Shown here in pieces: positions 18,641 through 31,203 of a stretch of DNA of 64,000 nucleotides. A model generated the notes under the pieces. That model was not told the DNA's origin. It saw only the letters and a program-made list of their open reading frames with translations, and made no database searches. A program made the translations under genes and the position numbers. The stretch lies in NCBI GenBank assembly GCA_025056865.1, contig JANWVO010000002.1, positions 1 to 64,000 of the forward strand, given 5' to 3'. Position 1 is the first letter of the stretch. Each line of letters begins with the position of its first letter. The stretch is from Bryobacteraceae bacterium (GTDB taxonomy: Bacteria; Acidobacteriota; Terriglobia; Bryobacterales; Bryobacteraceae).

Positions 18641-19711
18641 TCAGGCCGCCCGTTGCGGCACGCTCCAGAAGCCCGCGATTCCGGCCCCGCACGACGGGCA
18701 CCGCCCGTCTGGCGCGATCCGGTTGGACAGCACGCGGAACCCGTGGCGCTCGATGAGCGTTGCGCCGCAGCTCCAGCAGCGCGTGTTCTCCAGCTCGCCC
18801 AGCCGCCCGGGCAGGTTGCCCGCGTACACGTAGCGCAGCCCCGCCTCGCGCCCGGCGCGCACCGCGCGCAGCAGGTCGGCGGCGGAGGTGGGCCGCGGGT
18901 CCGTCATCTTGTAGTCGGGGTGGAACGCCGTCACATGCCACGGAATGTCGGGCGAAATGGAGGCGAGGAAGCGCGCGATCTGGCCAAGCTCCTCGTCGCT
19001 GTCGTTGAAGCCCGGCACTACCAGCGTTACTACCTCCAGCCAGAAGCCCATTTCGTGGATGCGCCGGATCGAGTCCAGCACCGGCTCCAGCCGCCCGCCC
19101 AGCCTGCGGTAGTTTTCGTCCCGGAACGACTTCAGGTCCACCTTGAACAGGTCGAGCCACGGGCGCAGATACGCAAGCACCTCGGGCGTGGCGTTGCCGT
19201 TGGAAACGAAGCCCGTCGCCAGCCCGTGCCGCCGCGCCAGGCGGAAGACCTCCACCGCCCACTCGGCGGTGATGAGCGGCTCGTTGTAGGTGCTGACGAC
19301 GCAGGCCGACTGCGTGTGCAACGCCTGCTCGACGATCTCTTCCGCGGTGACGGGGTGGAAGTAAAGGTCCGCGCGCGGATCACGCAGGGCCTGCGAGCTG
19401 AGCCAGTTCTGGCAATAGGCGCAGTGCAGGTCGCAGCCGAGCATGCCGAAGCTCAGCGCGCGCGCCCCCGGCAGCGCGTGGAAAAACGGCTTCTTCTCGA
19501 TCGGATCCACATGCAGGGCGTTGACGTAGCCGTACGGCGCCATCAGCCGCCCGTTGTCGTTGAAGCGGACCTTGCACACGCCGGGCAGGCCCGGGAAGAT
19601 GGGGCAGCGATGCCCGCACGCCAGGCAGCGGATGCGCCCATCGCCCAACGGCTCGGCCAGCGGCGACTCCCGCACATGCCGCGCCAGCTCCTCGGCAAGC
19701 GTCCCAGCCAT
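18641..19711 (-). CDS. amrS: AmmeMemoRadiSam system radical SAM enzyme
   Basis: 356 residues. The radical SAM motif is Cys93-x3-Cys97-x2-Cys100 in GCDLHCAYCQNW. Before it is a conserved cysteine set (Cys29, 32, 36 and 46 in CLACGHRCPIFPGLPGVC), as in pyruvate formate-lyase-activating-like relatives of this family. The C-terminus adds a zinc-ribbon pair (CWSCG, CPSCG). The enzyme should bind [4Fe-4S] and SAM to start a radical reaction. The substrate is unknown. It forms an operon with the Memo-AMMECR1 fusion downstream. The ATG at 19711 is the natural start, just after a GC-poor stretch. Confidence 0.88.
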   Translation of the reverse strand: MAGTLAEELARHVRESPLAEPLGDGRIRCLACGHRCPIFPGLPGVCKVRFNDNGRLMAPYGYVNALHVDPIEKKPFFHALPGARALSFGMLGCDLHCAYCQNWLSSQALRDPRADLYFHPVTAEEIVEQALHTQSACVVSTYNEPLITAEWAVEVFRLARRHGLATGFVSNGNATPEVLAYLRPWLDLFKVDLKSFRDENYRRLGGRLEPVLDSIRRIHEMGFWLEVVTLVVPGFNDSDEELGQIARFLASISPDIPWHVTAFHPDYKMTDPRPTSAADLLRAVRAGREAGLRYVYAGNLPGRLGELENTRCWSCGATLIERHGFRVLSNRIAPDGRCPSCGAGIAGFWSVPQRAA

Positions 19712-19842
19712 ATGCCGCTTTCATTGTAGGGCGGAAGCCCGCCGGCAGGAAGCCGGAATTCGCGCGGGCGCAGCCTGTCCGCGCGGTCGCGCGCGGGGGC
19801 CGTGGCGCACGGAGCGCCTCCGCGTGCTGCCCCAAAAGGCGA

Positions 19843-19870
19843 AGGCCGCTCCGGCCTTGCGGAGCGGCCT
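19843..19870 (-). terminator. intrinsic-like terminator downstream of katG
   Basis: Perfect 11-bp stem AGGCCGCTCCG / CGGAGCGGCCT with a 6-base loop, 28 bases past the katG stop. Read on the minus strand it is followed by TCGCCTTTTGG. On the plus strand it is followed by TTCTT. The hairpin after pnp (22304-22327) has almost the same tail. Confidence 0.65.
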
Positions 19871-19898
19871 TTCTTCCTGCCGGCGCTTCCGGCGGGCG

Positions 19899-22266
<2,368 letters not shown>

Positions 22267-22303
22267 GGGCCGGCGCGCCGGGCGCGCGGCAGCGGAAAGG
22301 CGA

Positions 22304-22327
22304 AGGGCCGCCCCCGGGGGCGGCCCT
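22304..22327 (-). terminator. hairpin terminator downstream of pnp
   Basis: A 24-base perfect palindrome made of AGGGCCGCCCCC and its reverse complement lies 30 bases past the pnp stop. On the minus strand it is followed by TCGCCTTTCC. It should end the rpsO-pnp transcript ahead of katG. Confidence 0.6.
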
Positions 22328-22356
22328 CGCGGATGGGAAGAACCGGAGTCAGCGCG

Positions 22357-24561
<2,205 letters not shown>

Positions 24562-24785
24562 GTCTCTTGGATCTCCTCGGTCCGGCAGCCCGATTGCGGC
24601 CGGACCCGCGACTGTCTTGCCTTGTTCGGGAAACGGATGGGAAGGGGACGGAAGATGCCGTCTTCCGCCGCGCACAGGCCGCCCGTCAGAAAAGAGCTTC
24701 GGCCCTCGCGTGCGCACAAAGGGTTTGCGCGCATCGGGGGCCGGATCGTCTCTGCCATGGGCGGGCTTCCTGGACCGCGCCCCGG

Positions 24786-24802
24786 CCGCCCCGCAGGGGC
24801 GG
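24786..24802 (-). terminator. small hairpin in the rpsO-pnp intergenic region
   Basis: CCGCCCC-GCA-GGGGCGG forms a perfect 7-bp stem with a 3-base loop, 30 bases past the rpsO stop inside the 270-bp gap before pnp. There is no T-tract. It could be an attenuator or a processing site. The rest of the gap shows nothing else clear. Confidence 0.35.
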
Positions 24803-24831
24803 ATAAGGCGGCGGGCTTGACGGACCGGCGC

Positions 24832-25101
24832 CTAACGGCGCAGTCCGAGGCTGAGGATCAGGGCCTTGTAGCGCTCTGGGCTCTTGCGCTTGAGATAATC
24901 GAGCAGTTTCCTGCGGCGCGACACCAGCTTCAGCAGCCCGCGCCGGCTGTGATGGTCCTTCCTGTGAACCTTGAAATGCTCGGTCAGCTCGGCAATGTGG
25001 CGTGTGAGCAGCGCAATCTGCACTTCCGGCGAGCCCGTATCCGTCTTGTGCTGCCGGTACTTGGTGATCAGCTCGTTCTTGGCTTCCGGGGCCAGGGCCA
25101 T
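24832..25101 (-). CDS. rpsO: 30S ribosomal protein S15
   Basis: 89 residues, full length. Typical S15 sequence: [38 protein letters not shown] and [21 protein letters not shown]. It binds 16S rRNA at the central-domain junction. It is the first gene of rpsO-pnp. AAAGGAG lies about 14 bases upstream of the ATG, with a nearer GGA. Confidence 0.97.
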   Translation of the reverse strand: MALAPEAKNELITKYRQHKTDTGSPEVQIALLTRHIAELTEHFKVHRKDHHSRRGLLKLVSRRRKLLDYLKRKSPERYKALILSLGLRR

Positions 25102-25197
25102 TCGATTTCCGTGCGCTCCTTTATGCTTTCCTTCCTCTTCTGTTCTACATCAGGATAGCACACCGGAACCGTCCGGTTCCGCTTGGCCCCGCGCTGC

Positions 25198-25644
25198 TCA
25201 GCCCTCGTGCGCCATGCCGCAGGCGCGCTCGTAGCCGCGCGCCAGATAGTACGTCAGCAGGTCGAAGAAACGGCCGAGCTGTAGCTCCAGTTCCTCTTCG
25301 GCGTAGAGATCTACGCTCGTCTGCACAAATGCCTCGTCCCGGATGTAATCGAGGCACGCCTCCTTCAGCAACTGCACCGCGCGGATGCTCTCGCTCAGCG
25401 GAATTCCCTGCGCGTAGCGGTCGTGCCCGACCTTCTCATAAAGCGTGGCGATCTCTTCCTCGGAACTCGATATCAGCCAGTGCCCCAGACGCTTCAGCAG
25501 CTTCCGGCATGTATCGGTCAGCTCGGACTCCGGCATGCGGCTGATATATGGCAGGCCCTGCTGCTGCCGGAGCCGGCGCAGGAACCGGGCGGCGATGGCC
25601 TCCCAATGATCTTCGATCTGATGAACCAGCTTGGCCGAAACCAT
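25198..25644 (-). CDS. helical sensor-like protein, possible RsbRD N-terminal domain
   Basis: 148 residues, all-helical and acidic: LVHQIEDHWEAIAARFLRRLRQ, PESELTDTCRKLLKRLGHWL, IPLSESIRAVQLLKEACLDYI, LQLGRFFDLLTYYLARGYERA. The pattern resembles the RsbRD/RsbT co-antagonist N-terminal globin-like sensor domain. No STAS or kinase domain is attached. It may be a stand-alone signalling module. It lies 96 bp upstream of rpsO on the same strand, but I infer no functional link. The family call is tentative. Confidence 0.5.
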   Translation of the reverse strand: MVSAKLVHQIEDHWEAIAARFLRRLRQQQGLPYISRMPESELTDTCRKLLKRLGHWLISSSEEEIATLYEKVGHDRYAQGIPLSESIRAVQLLKEACLDYIRDEAFVQTSVDLYAEEELELQLGRFFDLLTYYLARGYERACGMAHEG

Positions 25645-25765
25645 CGCAGTTCCTCCAGTCCACCCTTTTCCTACGCTGATTCCCCTTCCGAGTCAAGGGT
25701 CGCAGCGCAAAAGACACGACAGCCCGGAAATGTTCGTCCAGCCCCGGCGCGCCGCGCGCCGGCAC

Positions 25766-26371
25766 TCACGCAGCCGCCGTTCCGCCCTCCCGCAGCAGCC
25801 GCTCCAGCGTCATGGTCGGACACACGGCCCGCCGCAGATAATCCAGAACCGAGCGCGCCAGCGCGCGCAGCAGCTTCTCCGCCCCTGCATCCGTCACCGA
25901 GCCATCCTCGGCAAACAGCTTGTGCACGTGCGCCAGCGAGACCGGCATCGGCAGCGGCAGCGCGCCCACGTGGCTGACCACCCCGCGCAGCGCCTCGATC
26001 GACTTGATCGCGCCAATCGAGCCGGCCGCCACCCCCAGCAGCGCCACCGGCTTGCCGGCCAGCGCCGACGGAAAGCCGAGGTTCTCAATCACCATCTTGA
26101 TGGCTGCGGAAAATGATCCATGATATTCCGGCGTGGCGATCACCACGGCCGCCGCCTCCGCGACCAGCGACCGCAGCTCGGCCGCGCGCGACCCCGCATC
26201 GGGCATCCCTGGCAGCGCGAGATGGTAGTCCTCCGGGTGCACCACTGCCACCTCTACCCGGGGATCCTTCCCAAACTCGTCGGCGACCACGGCAGCCGCC
26301 TTCGACGTATAGTTGCCCGGGCGCACCGAGCCAATGAGGATGACGATCCGGATCTTCTTCTGCTCTTCCAT
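25766..26371 (-). CDS. NAD(P)H-dependent FMN reductase (flavodoxin-like fold)
   Basis: 201 residues. The phosphate-binding loop GSVRPGNYTSK follows the first strand IRIVILIG. The second signature TPEYHGSFSAAIKMVIENL and GKPVALLGVAAG are typical of the SsuE/azoreductase-like FMN_red family. It reduces FMN or quinones or serves as a flavin supplier in the cytoplasm. The start is the ATG at 26371, with AGGA very close. It is divergent from the galactonate dehydratase gene with a 97-bp shared upstream region. Confidence 0.82.
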   Translation of the reverse strand: MEEQKKIRIVILIGSVRPGNYTSKAAAVVADEFGKDPRVEVAVVHPEDYHLALPGMPDAGSRAAELRSLVAEAAAVVIATPEYHGSFSAAIKMVIENLGFPSALAGKPVALLGVAAGSIGAIKSIEALRGVVSHVGALPLPMPVSLAHVHKLFAEDGSVTDAGAEKLLRALARSVLDYLRRAVCPTMTLERLLREGGTAAA

Positions 26372-26468
26372 TCCTGTTTGGATGCGCGCGCGCCGGCGCG
26401 GCTTCGCGTCGCCATGGCCTGCGGCAGCTCTCTGCCGGCGCCATGGCGGGCCATAGAATAGAGAGGCC

Positions 26469-27650
26469 ATGCGCATCGAGCGAATCGAGACCGTGCAGGT
26501 CGCCCCGCGGTGGGGCCTGCTCCGCATCCTCACCGACGAGGGCGCCGAAGGCTACGGCGAGTACACCCTCGAAGGCCAGCTCGCCGCCGCCGAGGCCGCC
26601 GTGCACGAGCTTGGCGAGTTTTTCCTCGGCCGCGATCCTTCGCGGCTGAAGGCGCTGGTCCGCGCCTGCTACGACCGCAACTTCTATCACGGCGGCGCCA
26701 TTTACATGAGCGCCCTTGGCGGCATCGAAATCGCTCTCTGGGATCTCGCCGGCAAGGCGGCCGGCCAGCCTGTGCACCGCCTCCTCGGAGGCCGCGTCCG
26801 CGACCGCGTCAAGGTCTACCGCTGGGCCGGCGGCAACAACAACCCGCCGGAGATGGCCGCCCGCGAGGCCGCCGCCGTCGTCGCAGCCGGCGCCCGCGCT
26901 TTGAAGATGAACGCCTGCCCGCCTCTGGCTGCCATCGACACCTACGGAGGCATCCGGCTCGCGGTGGATCGCCTCAGGGCCGTCCGCGAAGCCGTCGGTT
27001 GGGACGTTGAGATCGCCCTTGATTTTCACGGCCGCTGCAACGTCCCGATGGCCCGCCGCCTCGCCAAAGCGCTCGAATTCGGCAATCCGCTCTTCTACGA
27101 AGAGCCGGTCCGGCCGGACTACAACCGCTGGCTGCCCGACATCGCCGCCATCACCCACGTCCCCATCGCCACCGGCGAGCGCATGTGCACCGTGGCCGAG
27201 TTCAGCGACGTCGTTGCCGCGCGCGGCGCGCACATCCTTCAGCCGGATGTCGTCCATGTGGGCGGCATCTCGAACACGGCCGAAATCGGCGCTCTGGCGG
27301 AGGCAAACGGCATTGCGCTCGCGCCGCACTGCCCGCTGTCCCCCGTCGCCTTCATGGCCAGCCTGCACGTGGTGGCGCAATGCCGCGCCGGGTGGATTCT
27401 CGAATGGGCCAAAGGCATCCACTACAACACGGCGGGCGCGTCAGGAGACGTCGATCCCTGGCTCCGGTATGTCGACGAGCGCGACTGGCCGCTGTTCGAA
27501 CCCGACGCCGAAGGCCACCTCCCCATCCCGGAAACCCCGGGCCTCGGCCTGCGGCTCAACTGGAAGGAGGTGGAGCGCGCCGCCCGCGCGGGCGTCCAGT
27601 GGCGGGATGAAACCATGTATCTGCCCGACGGCACGCTGGCTAACTGGTAG
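26469..27650 (+). CDS. D-galactonate dehydratase-like enolase-superfamily enzyme
   Basis: 393 residues. Mandelate racemase/muconate lactonizing fold. Mg ligands are Asp185 (LDFHGRC), Glu212 (YEEPVRP) and Glu237 (ATGERM). The catalytic histidines are His187 and His287 (APHCPLSP). All five lie two positions after the residues I recall for E. coli galactonate dehydratase (183, 209, 235, 185, 285), apart from Glu212, which is one further on. It should dehydrate a sugar acid, D-galactonate being most likely, to the 2-keto-3-deoxy acid. No kinase or aldolase of that pathway is adjacent. Close superfamily members act on other aldonates, so the substrate is inferred. Confidence 0.75.
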   Translation: MRIERIETVQVAPRWGLLRILTDEGAEGYGEYTLEGQLAAAEAAVHELGEFFLGRDPSRLKALVRACYDRNFYHGGAIYMSALGGIEIALWDLAGKAAGQPVHRLLGGRVRDRVKVYRWAGGNNNPPEMAAREAAAVVAAGARALKMNACPPLAAIDTYGGIRLAVDRLRAVREAVGWDVEIALDFHGRCNVPMARRLAKALEFGNPLFYEEPVRPDYNRWLPDIAAITHVPIATGERMCTVAEFSDVVAARGAHILQPDVVHVGGISNTAEIGALAEANGIALAPHCPLSPVAFMASLHVVAQCRAGWILEWAKGIHYNTAGASGDVDPWLRYVDERDWPLFEPDAEGHLPIPETPGLGLRLNWKEVERAARAGVQWRDETMYLPDGTLANW

Positions 27651-27717
27651 CCGCATGGTATCGTAAAATTATCGGGTTCTTCATCGAAAATTCACCCGGG
27701 CGGCGTAACACGGAACC

Positions 27718-28257
27718 ATGAGCGGCGCTGCCCGTGCCCTCCGTAACTGGATCGAATCCGCCGACCACGGCCTGATGCGGCGCTTCCACGGCTGGATTGC
27801 GCCGCAGTGGTTCCGTTGGTGGATGGTCTCCGCCACCCGCGCGGGCGACGGCTGGCTCTGGTACGCCATCGGCGCCGTGCTCGTGGCCGCCGGCGGCAGC
27901 GAGGGCCGCCTCGCCGCCGCGGAAGCCCTCTCCGCCTGCACCGCCGCCATCCTTCTGTTCGTGTTTCTGAAGCGCAAGGCAGGCCGCCGCCGTCCGTGCG
28001 AGCTCCACCCCCACTGCTGGTCGCGCATCCTTCCTCCCGACGAGTTCAGCTTCCCCTCGGGCCACACCATGACGGCTTTCGCCGCCGCCGGACCCATCGC
28101 CGCGCATTTCCCCGCGGCCGCCCCGATGCTTTACTTCTGCGCCGGCTCCATCGCCCTCTCCCGGGTCGCGCTCGGCATGCACTTCCTCAGCGACGTGCTC
28201 GCCGGCGGCATTCTCGGCTGGCTGCTCGGGAATCTGGCCCACCGCATCGCGGCCTGA
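27718..28257 (+). CDS. PAP2-family membrane phosphatase
   Basis: 179 residues with several membrane segments. The three PAP2 motifs are present: KRKAGRRRPCE, FPSGHTM and SRVALGMHFLSDVLAG, which provide the phosphate-binding and catalytic His residues. Candidates for substrate are undecaprenyl pyrophosphate or phosphatidic/phosphatidylglycerol phosphates. Transcription is in the same direction as the dehydratase 67 bp upstream, but a promoter precedes the next gene. Confidence 0.85.
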   Translation: MSGAARALRNWIESADHGLMRRFHGWIAPQWFRWWMVSATRAGDGWLWYAIGAVLVAAGGSEGRLAAAEALSACTAAILLFVFLKRKAGRRRPCELHPHCWSRILPPDEFSFPSGHTMTAFAAAGPIAAHFPAAAPMLYFCAGSIALSRVALGMHFLSDVLAGGILGWLLGNLAHRIAA

Positions 28258-28281
28258 GCCGGCAGCGCCGCCGCTTCTGCA

Positions 28282-28311
28282 TTGACCTCCCCCGCCCTGT
28301 TACGGTAGAGT
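28282..28311 (+). promoter_or_regulatory. sigma-70-type promoter ahead of the transglycosylase gene
   Basis: TTGACC (28282-28287), an 18-base spacer and TAGAGT (28306-28311). The layout is the same as the promoter before metY (TTGACT, 18 bases, TAGACT). It lies about 60 bases upstream of the ATG at 28374. Confidence 0.5.
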
Positions 28312-28373
28312 CATTCTGTCGATAGCCATGTAGGGCTCTGCTATTTCAGTTTTTGTTGGCGCGATCCGGTCGA

Positions 28374-30017
28374 ATGCAGAATTGTTCCCGCTCCTCCGTA
28401 CCTGCCGCTCTCGCCGGCGCGTGCATCTTCTTCGCAGGGCTGCTGTCCGCGCAGCCGTTCGTCTCCCCTGCCCCGGCCAATCGCCCCGGCCCCGGCGACG
28501 AGATCCTCGACCGGGCCCTTGACCTGAGCCGTCCTGCGCCACCGTCCACTCTGCGCCCGCCCAACCTGCTTGGCAGCCGCGACCCCCTGGAAGATCTGGC
28601 CGCGCCTGCGCAGAAGGCGTTCCGCCAGGCCGAGAAGCTCTTCCTCCACGGCAAGTTCCTCATCCAGGAGGGCAAGCCCGACGAGGCCCGCCGTGCCTTC
28701 GACGAAGCTGTCGACACGCTGCTGTCCATCCCCGCTGACGCCGCGGGCCGCGAGGGGCTCGAGCGGCGCATCGAGGAGCTGATCCGCCGCATCCACCGCT
28801 ACGACCTCGAAGACCTTGGCGCGGGCTTCGCGCCGGAGCTCCAGCAGTTCCCGCCCTCGCCCATTGATGAGATCCTGAATCCTACTTTTCCCGTCGATCC
28901 TTCGCTCGCCCCCCGGCGCCTGCCGCGCATCGAACCGGGCGTCTCCCAGCTTCCCCTCGTGGTCAACGACGCCGTCCGCAGCTACATCGGCTATTTCACC
29001 AGCCCACGGGGCTCCCGCATCCTGCTGAACGGGCTCCGCCGCAGCGGCCGCTACCGCCAGATGATCTACCGGATCCTCGATGAAGAAGGCGTCCCGCGCG
29101 AACTCATCCATCTGGCCCAGGCCGAGTCGGCCTTCCAGCCGCGCGCCGTCAGCCGCGCCCGCGCCACCGGCATGTGGCAGTTCGTGCGCAGCCGCGGCAG
29201 GGAGTACGGCCTCGAAGCCAGCAGGCAGGCCGACGAGCGCATGGATCCGGAAAAGGCCACCCGCGCCGCCGCCCGCCACCTCCGCGACCTTTATCAGCAG
29301 ATGGGCGATTGGCACCTCGCCATGGCCGCCTACAACTGCGGGCCGCTTTGCGTGGAGCGCGCCGTGCAGCGCACTGGCTATGCCGATTTCTGGGAGCTGC
29401 GCGCCCGCAACGCCCTGCCCCGCGAAACGATGAACTACGTCCCGGCGATCCTTGCCATCGCCATCATTGCCCAGAACCCGCAGCTCTATGGCCTGCCCGC
29501 CGTCGACTTCGACGATCCGCTCGAATACGACACCGTCCGCCTGACGGCAGAAACGAGCCTCGCGCTCATCGCCGACGCCGCCGATGCGGCTCTGGCCGAC
29601 ATCCGCGAACTGAACCCGTCCCTTCTGGGCCGCACCGCACCCGCGGGAGCCGAAGTGCGCGTGCCGCGCGGCAGCGGCCAGGCCGTGCTTGCCGCGCTCG
29701 ATCTCGTTCCTCCCGAAAGGCGCACCGCGTGGCGGCTGCACCGGGTCGCCGGGGGCGACACGCTCGCCTCCATCGCGCGGCGCTACCAGTCTTCCTCGGC
29801 GCTGATCGGCTCTGCCAATGAAGCATCGGGCGCCGGACTCCGGCTCGAGGAAGGCGCGCTGCTCGTCATCCCGGTGGCCGCGCCCTCGCCGCAGAAGGAG
29901 CGCCGCGCTGCGGCATCGCGCGCGAAGCCTTCCCCTTCGCGGACTGCGGCCCGCCGCCAGCCCGCCTCCGGCGTCAGGATCGCCAGCGCGGCTCCGCGCC
30001 GGCCCGTCCGCCGCTAG
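28374..30017 (+). CDS. MltD-like lytic murein transglycosylase with LysM domain
   Basis: 547 residues. Signal peptide (SSVPAALAGACIFFAGLLSAQP), a helical N-terminal region of about 200 residues, then a GH23 SLT domain. The catalytic Glu251 is in HLAQAESAFQPRAVS, followed by ATGMWQFVRSRGREYGL and MAAYNCGP. The C-terminus has one LysM repeat from about residue 452 (WRLHRVAGGDTLASIARRYQ) and a basic Ala/Arg/Ser tail. It cleaves peptidoglycan glycan strands in the periplasm, forming 1,6-anhydromuropeptides. These feed AnmK, encoded at 42.9 kb. The ATG at 28374 is preferred over a TTG seven codons earlier. Confidence 0.88.
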   Translation: MQNCSRSSVPAALAGACIFFAGLLSAQPFVSPAPANRPGPGDEILDRALDLSRPAPPSTLRPPNLLGSRDPLEDLAAPAQKAFRQAEKLFLHGKFLIQEGKPDEARRAFDEAVDTLLSIPADAAGREGLERRIEELIRRIHRYDLEDLGAGFAPELQQFPPSPIDEILNPTFPVDPSLAPRRLPRIEPGVSQLPLVVNDAVRSYIGYFTSPRGSRILLNGLRRSGRYRQMIYRILDEEGVPRELIHLAQAESAFQPRAVSRARATGMWQFVRSRGREYGLEASRQADERMDPEKATRAAARHLRDLYQQMGDWHLAMAAYNCGPLCVERAVQRTGYADFWELRARNALPRETMNYVPAILAIAIIAQNPQLYGLPAVDFDDPLEYDTVRLTAETSLALIADAADAALADIRELNPSLLGRTAPAGAEVRVPRGSGQAVLAALDLVPPERRTAWRLHRVAGGDTLASIARRYQSSSALIGSANEASGAGLRLEEGALLVIPVAAPSPQKERRAAASRAKPSPSRTAARRQPASGVRIASAAPRRPVRR

Positions 30018-30105
30018 CAGGAGCCATTCCGCTGGCTTGCCCGCTGCACCCTCCCTGTCCCGAGGCCTGGGTCTTTTCCTGATCAATAAAACAAGTTATG
30101 CTAAT

Positions 30106-30111
30106 TATGAT
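30106..30111 (+). promoter_or_regulatory. candidate -10 of the histone-like gene
   Basis: TATGAT matches five of six consensus positions inside an unusually AT-rich stretch (30080-30112), 25 bases before the start codon. A clear -35 is not evident. It implies a short leader carrying the GGGAGGA site at 30122. Confidence 0.35.
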
Positions 30112-30135
30112 TCGGCCCGCAGGGAGGATCAGTGC

Positions 30136-30747
30136 ATGAGTCGATGGATTGCGCAGCCGTTTGACTCCTACGACGAGGAGACGGATTTCGATTCCGCGCT
30201 CAGCGACGACAGCGTAGGAGAGGTAGAGGACCAACTGGAGGAAGAAGCCGAAGAGGCCGTCCCCGCAGCAGCCGCTCCCGCCCCCGCCCCCGCGGAGGCC
30301 GAAGCGCCCGCAGCGGAGCCCGCCGCGCAGCCGGCCCCGGAGGCCGAGGCCCCCGCTCCGCCGGCGCCTCCGGCCCCCAGGCCAGCCCGGAAGGCCCCGG
30401 CCAGACGCCCGAAGGCTCCAGCAAAAGTTTCCCGGCCCAGGCCGCGGAAAGCAGCCCGCAAGGCTGCGAAAAAACCGGCAACAGCCGTTCGAAAGGTAAC
30501 GAAGAAGACCGTGAAGAAAGCAACGAAGAAGGCTGCCGCGAAGAAGGCAGCCGCTCCGAAGAAAGCTGCGGTGAAGAAGGCCGCGGCCGTCAGGAAGGCA
30601 GCCGTGAAGAAGGCGGTGAAGAAGGCCGCCCCCAAAAAGGCTGCTCCGAAAAAGGCCGCGGTGAAGAAGGCCGCCGTCAAGAAGGCGGCTCCGAAGAAGG
30701 CCGTGGTGAAGAAGGCCGCAAAGAAGACCGCGGCGAAGAAGAAGTAG
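30136..30747 (+). CDS. histone H1-like Lys/Ala/Pro-rich DNA-binding protein
   Basis: 203 residues. An acidic head (residues about 1-40: YDEETDFDSALSDDSVGEVED) leads into a Pro/Ala/Glu linker, then a basic tail of about 110 residues built of repeated AxKKA(A/P)KK units. The tail resembles eukaryotic H1 C-termini and bacterial Hc2/BpH1-like proteins, which coat and compact DNA. The tail is certainly basic and disordered. Nucleoid binding is inferred from composition. The acidic N-terminus is unusual and may neutralise the tail or bind a partner. GGGAGGA lies 8 bases upstream of the ATG, and a terminator follows at 30831. Confidence 0.8.
   Translation: MSRWIAQPFDSYDEETDFDSALSDDSVGEVEDQLEEEAEEAVPAAAAPAPAPAEAEAPAAEPAAQPAPEAEAPAPPAPPAPRPARKAPARRPKAPAKVSRPRPRKAARKAAKKPATAVRKVTKKTVKKATKKAAAKKAAAPKKAAVKKAAAVRKAAVKKAVKKAAPKKAAPKKAAVKKAAVKKAAPKKAVVKKAAKKTAAKKK
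30484..30744 (+). repeat. degenerate tandem repeat coding the Lys/Ala-rich tail
   Basis: Short units such as GTGAAGAAGGCC, GCTCCGAAGAAGGC and GCCGTCAAGAAGGC recur with small changes across about 260 bp, in frame with the histone-like gene. Unit length varies, so slippage may change tail length among strains. Confidence 0.75.
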
Positions 30748-30830
30748 GCGCGGCGGCGCGCCGTCCGGCGGCCGCCCGCGCGGCGCCGTGCGGCCGCAGC
30801 ACCCTCTGCTTTCCCACTCTGATGTTCAAT

Positions 30831-30858
30831 GGGCGTCCCGGCCGGACGCCCTTTCTTG
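30831..30858 (+). terminator. intrinsic terminator of the histone-like gene
   Basis: Stem GGGCGTCC / GGACGCCC with a 5-base loop, followed by TTTCTTG. It lies about 85 bases past the stop on the plus strand and ahead of the convergent small gene. Confidence 0.7.
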
Positions 30859-30900
30859 TTGCCGATATACAGCCCCGGGCATGACACCCGCCCCGCGCCC

Positions 30901-31128
30901 TCAGCCCTCCGCGGCTGGCGGCTTCGCCACGATCCGGCGGCACTTGTCGAACAGCTCCAGCAGCGCGTCGGCCTGTTCTTCGGGAGTCCGCGGCGGCTTG
31001 CCGGAGAAGCCCACCGCCTGCGCCCCTTTCGCATAGCCGGTCGTCGTGGCGATGAATTTCATCAGCTCCAGCGCAATCTCGTCGGCGGATTTCGGCCGCA
31101 GGTCGGCCGCGAGCCCCTGTTCCTGCAT
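30901..31128 (-). CDS. small acidic-basic helical protein of unknown function (75 aa)
   Basis: Reads MQEQGLAADLRPKSADEIAL, then a helical middle (LMKFIATTTGYAKGAQAVGF), a short Lys/Pro turn and a helical end (EEQADALLELFDKCRRIV). AGGAGA lies about 12 bases upstream of the ATG, rather far. Codon use and the divergent arrangement with the HipA-like gene (75 bp apart) support a real gene. The fold is unknown. It could be the partner of the divergent kinase, but it has no helix-turn-helix that I can see. Confidence 0.5.
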   Translation of the reverse strand: MQEQGLAADLRPKSADEIALELMKFIATTTGYAKGAQAVGFSGKPPRTPEEQADALLELFDKCRRIVAKPPAAEG

Positions 31129-31203
31129 CTTGTTCTGGTTCTCCTTTTCCCGGCGCGGCCCTTCGGCGGGCAGCGCCCCCTTCGTGTTTATTCTAGAGGG
31201 TAG

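Noticed and set aside
30484-30744. Possible CRISPR-like or satellite repeats
   Set aside because: The units are in frame, variable in length and encode Lys/Ala runs, with no spacers.
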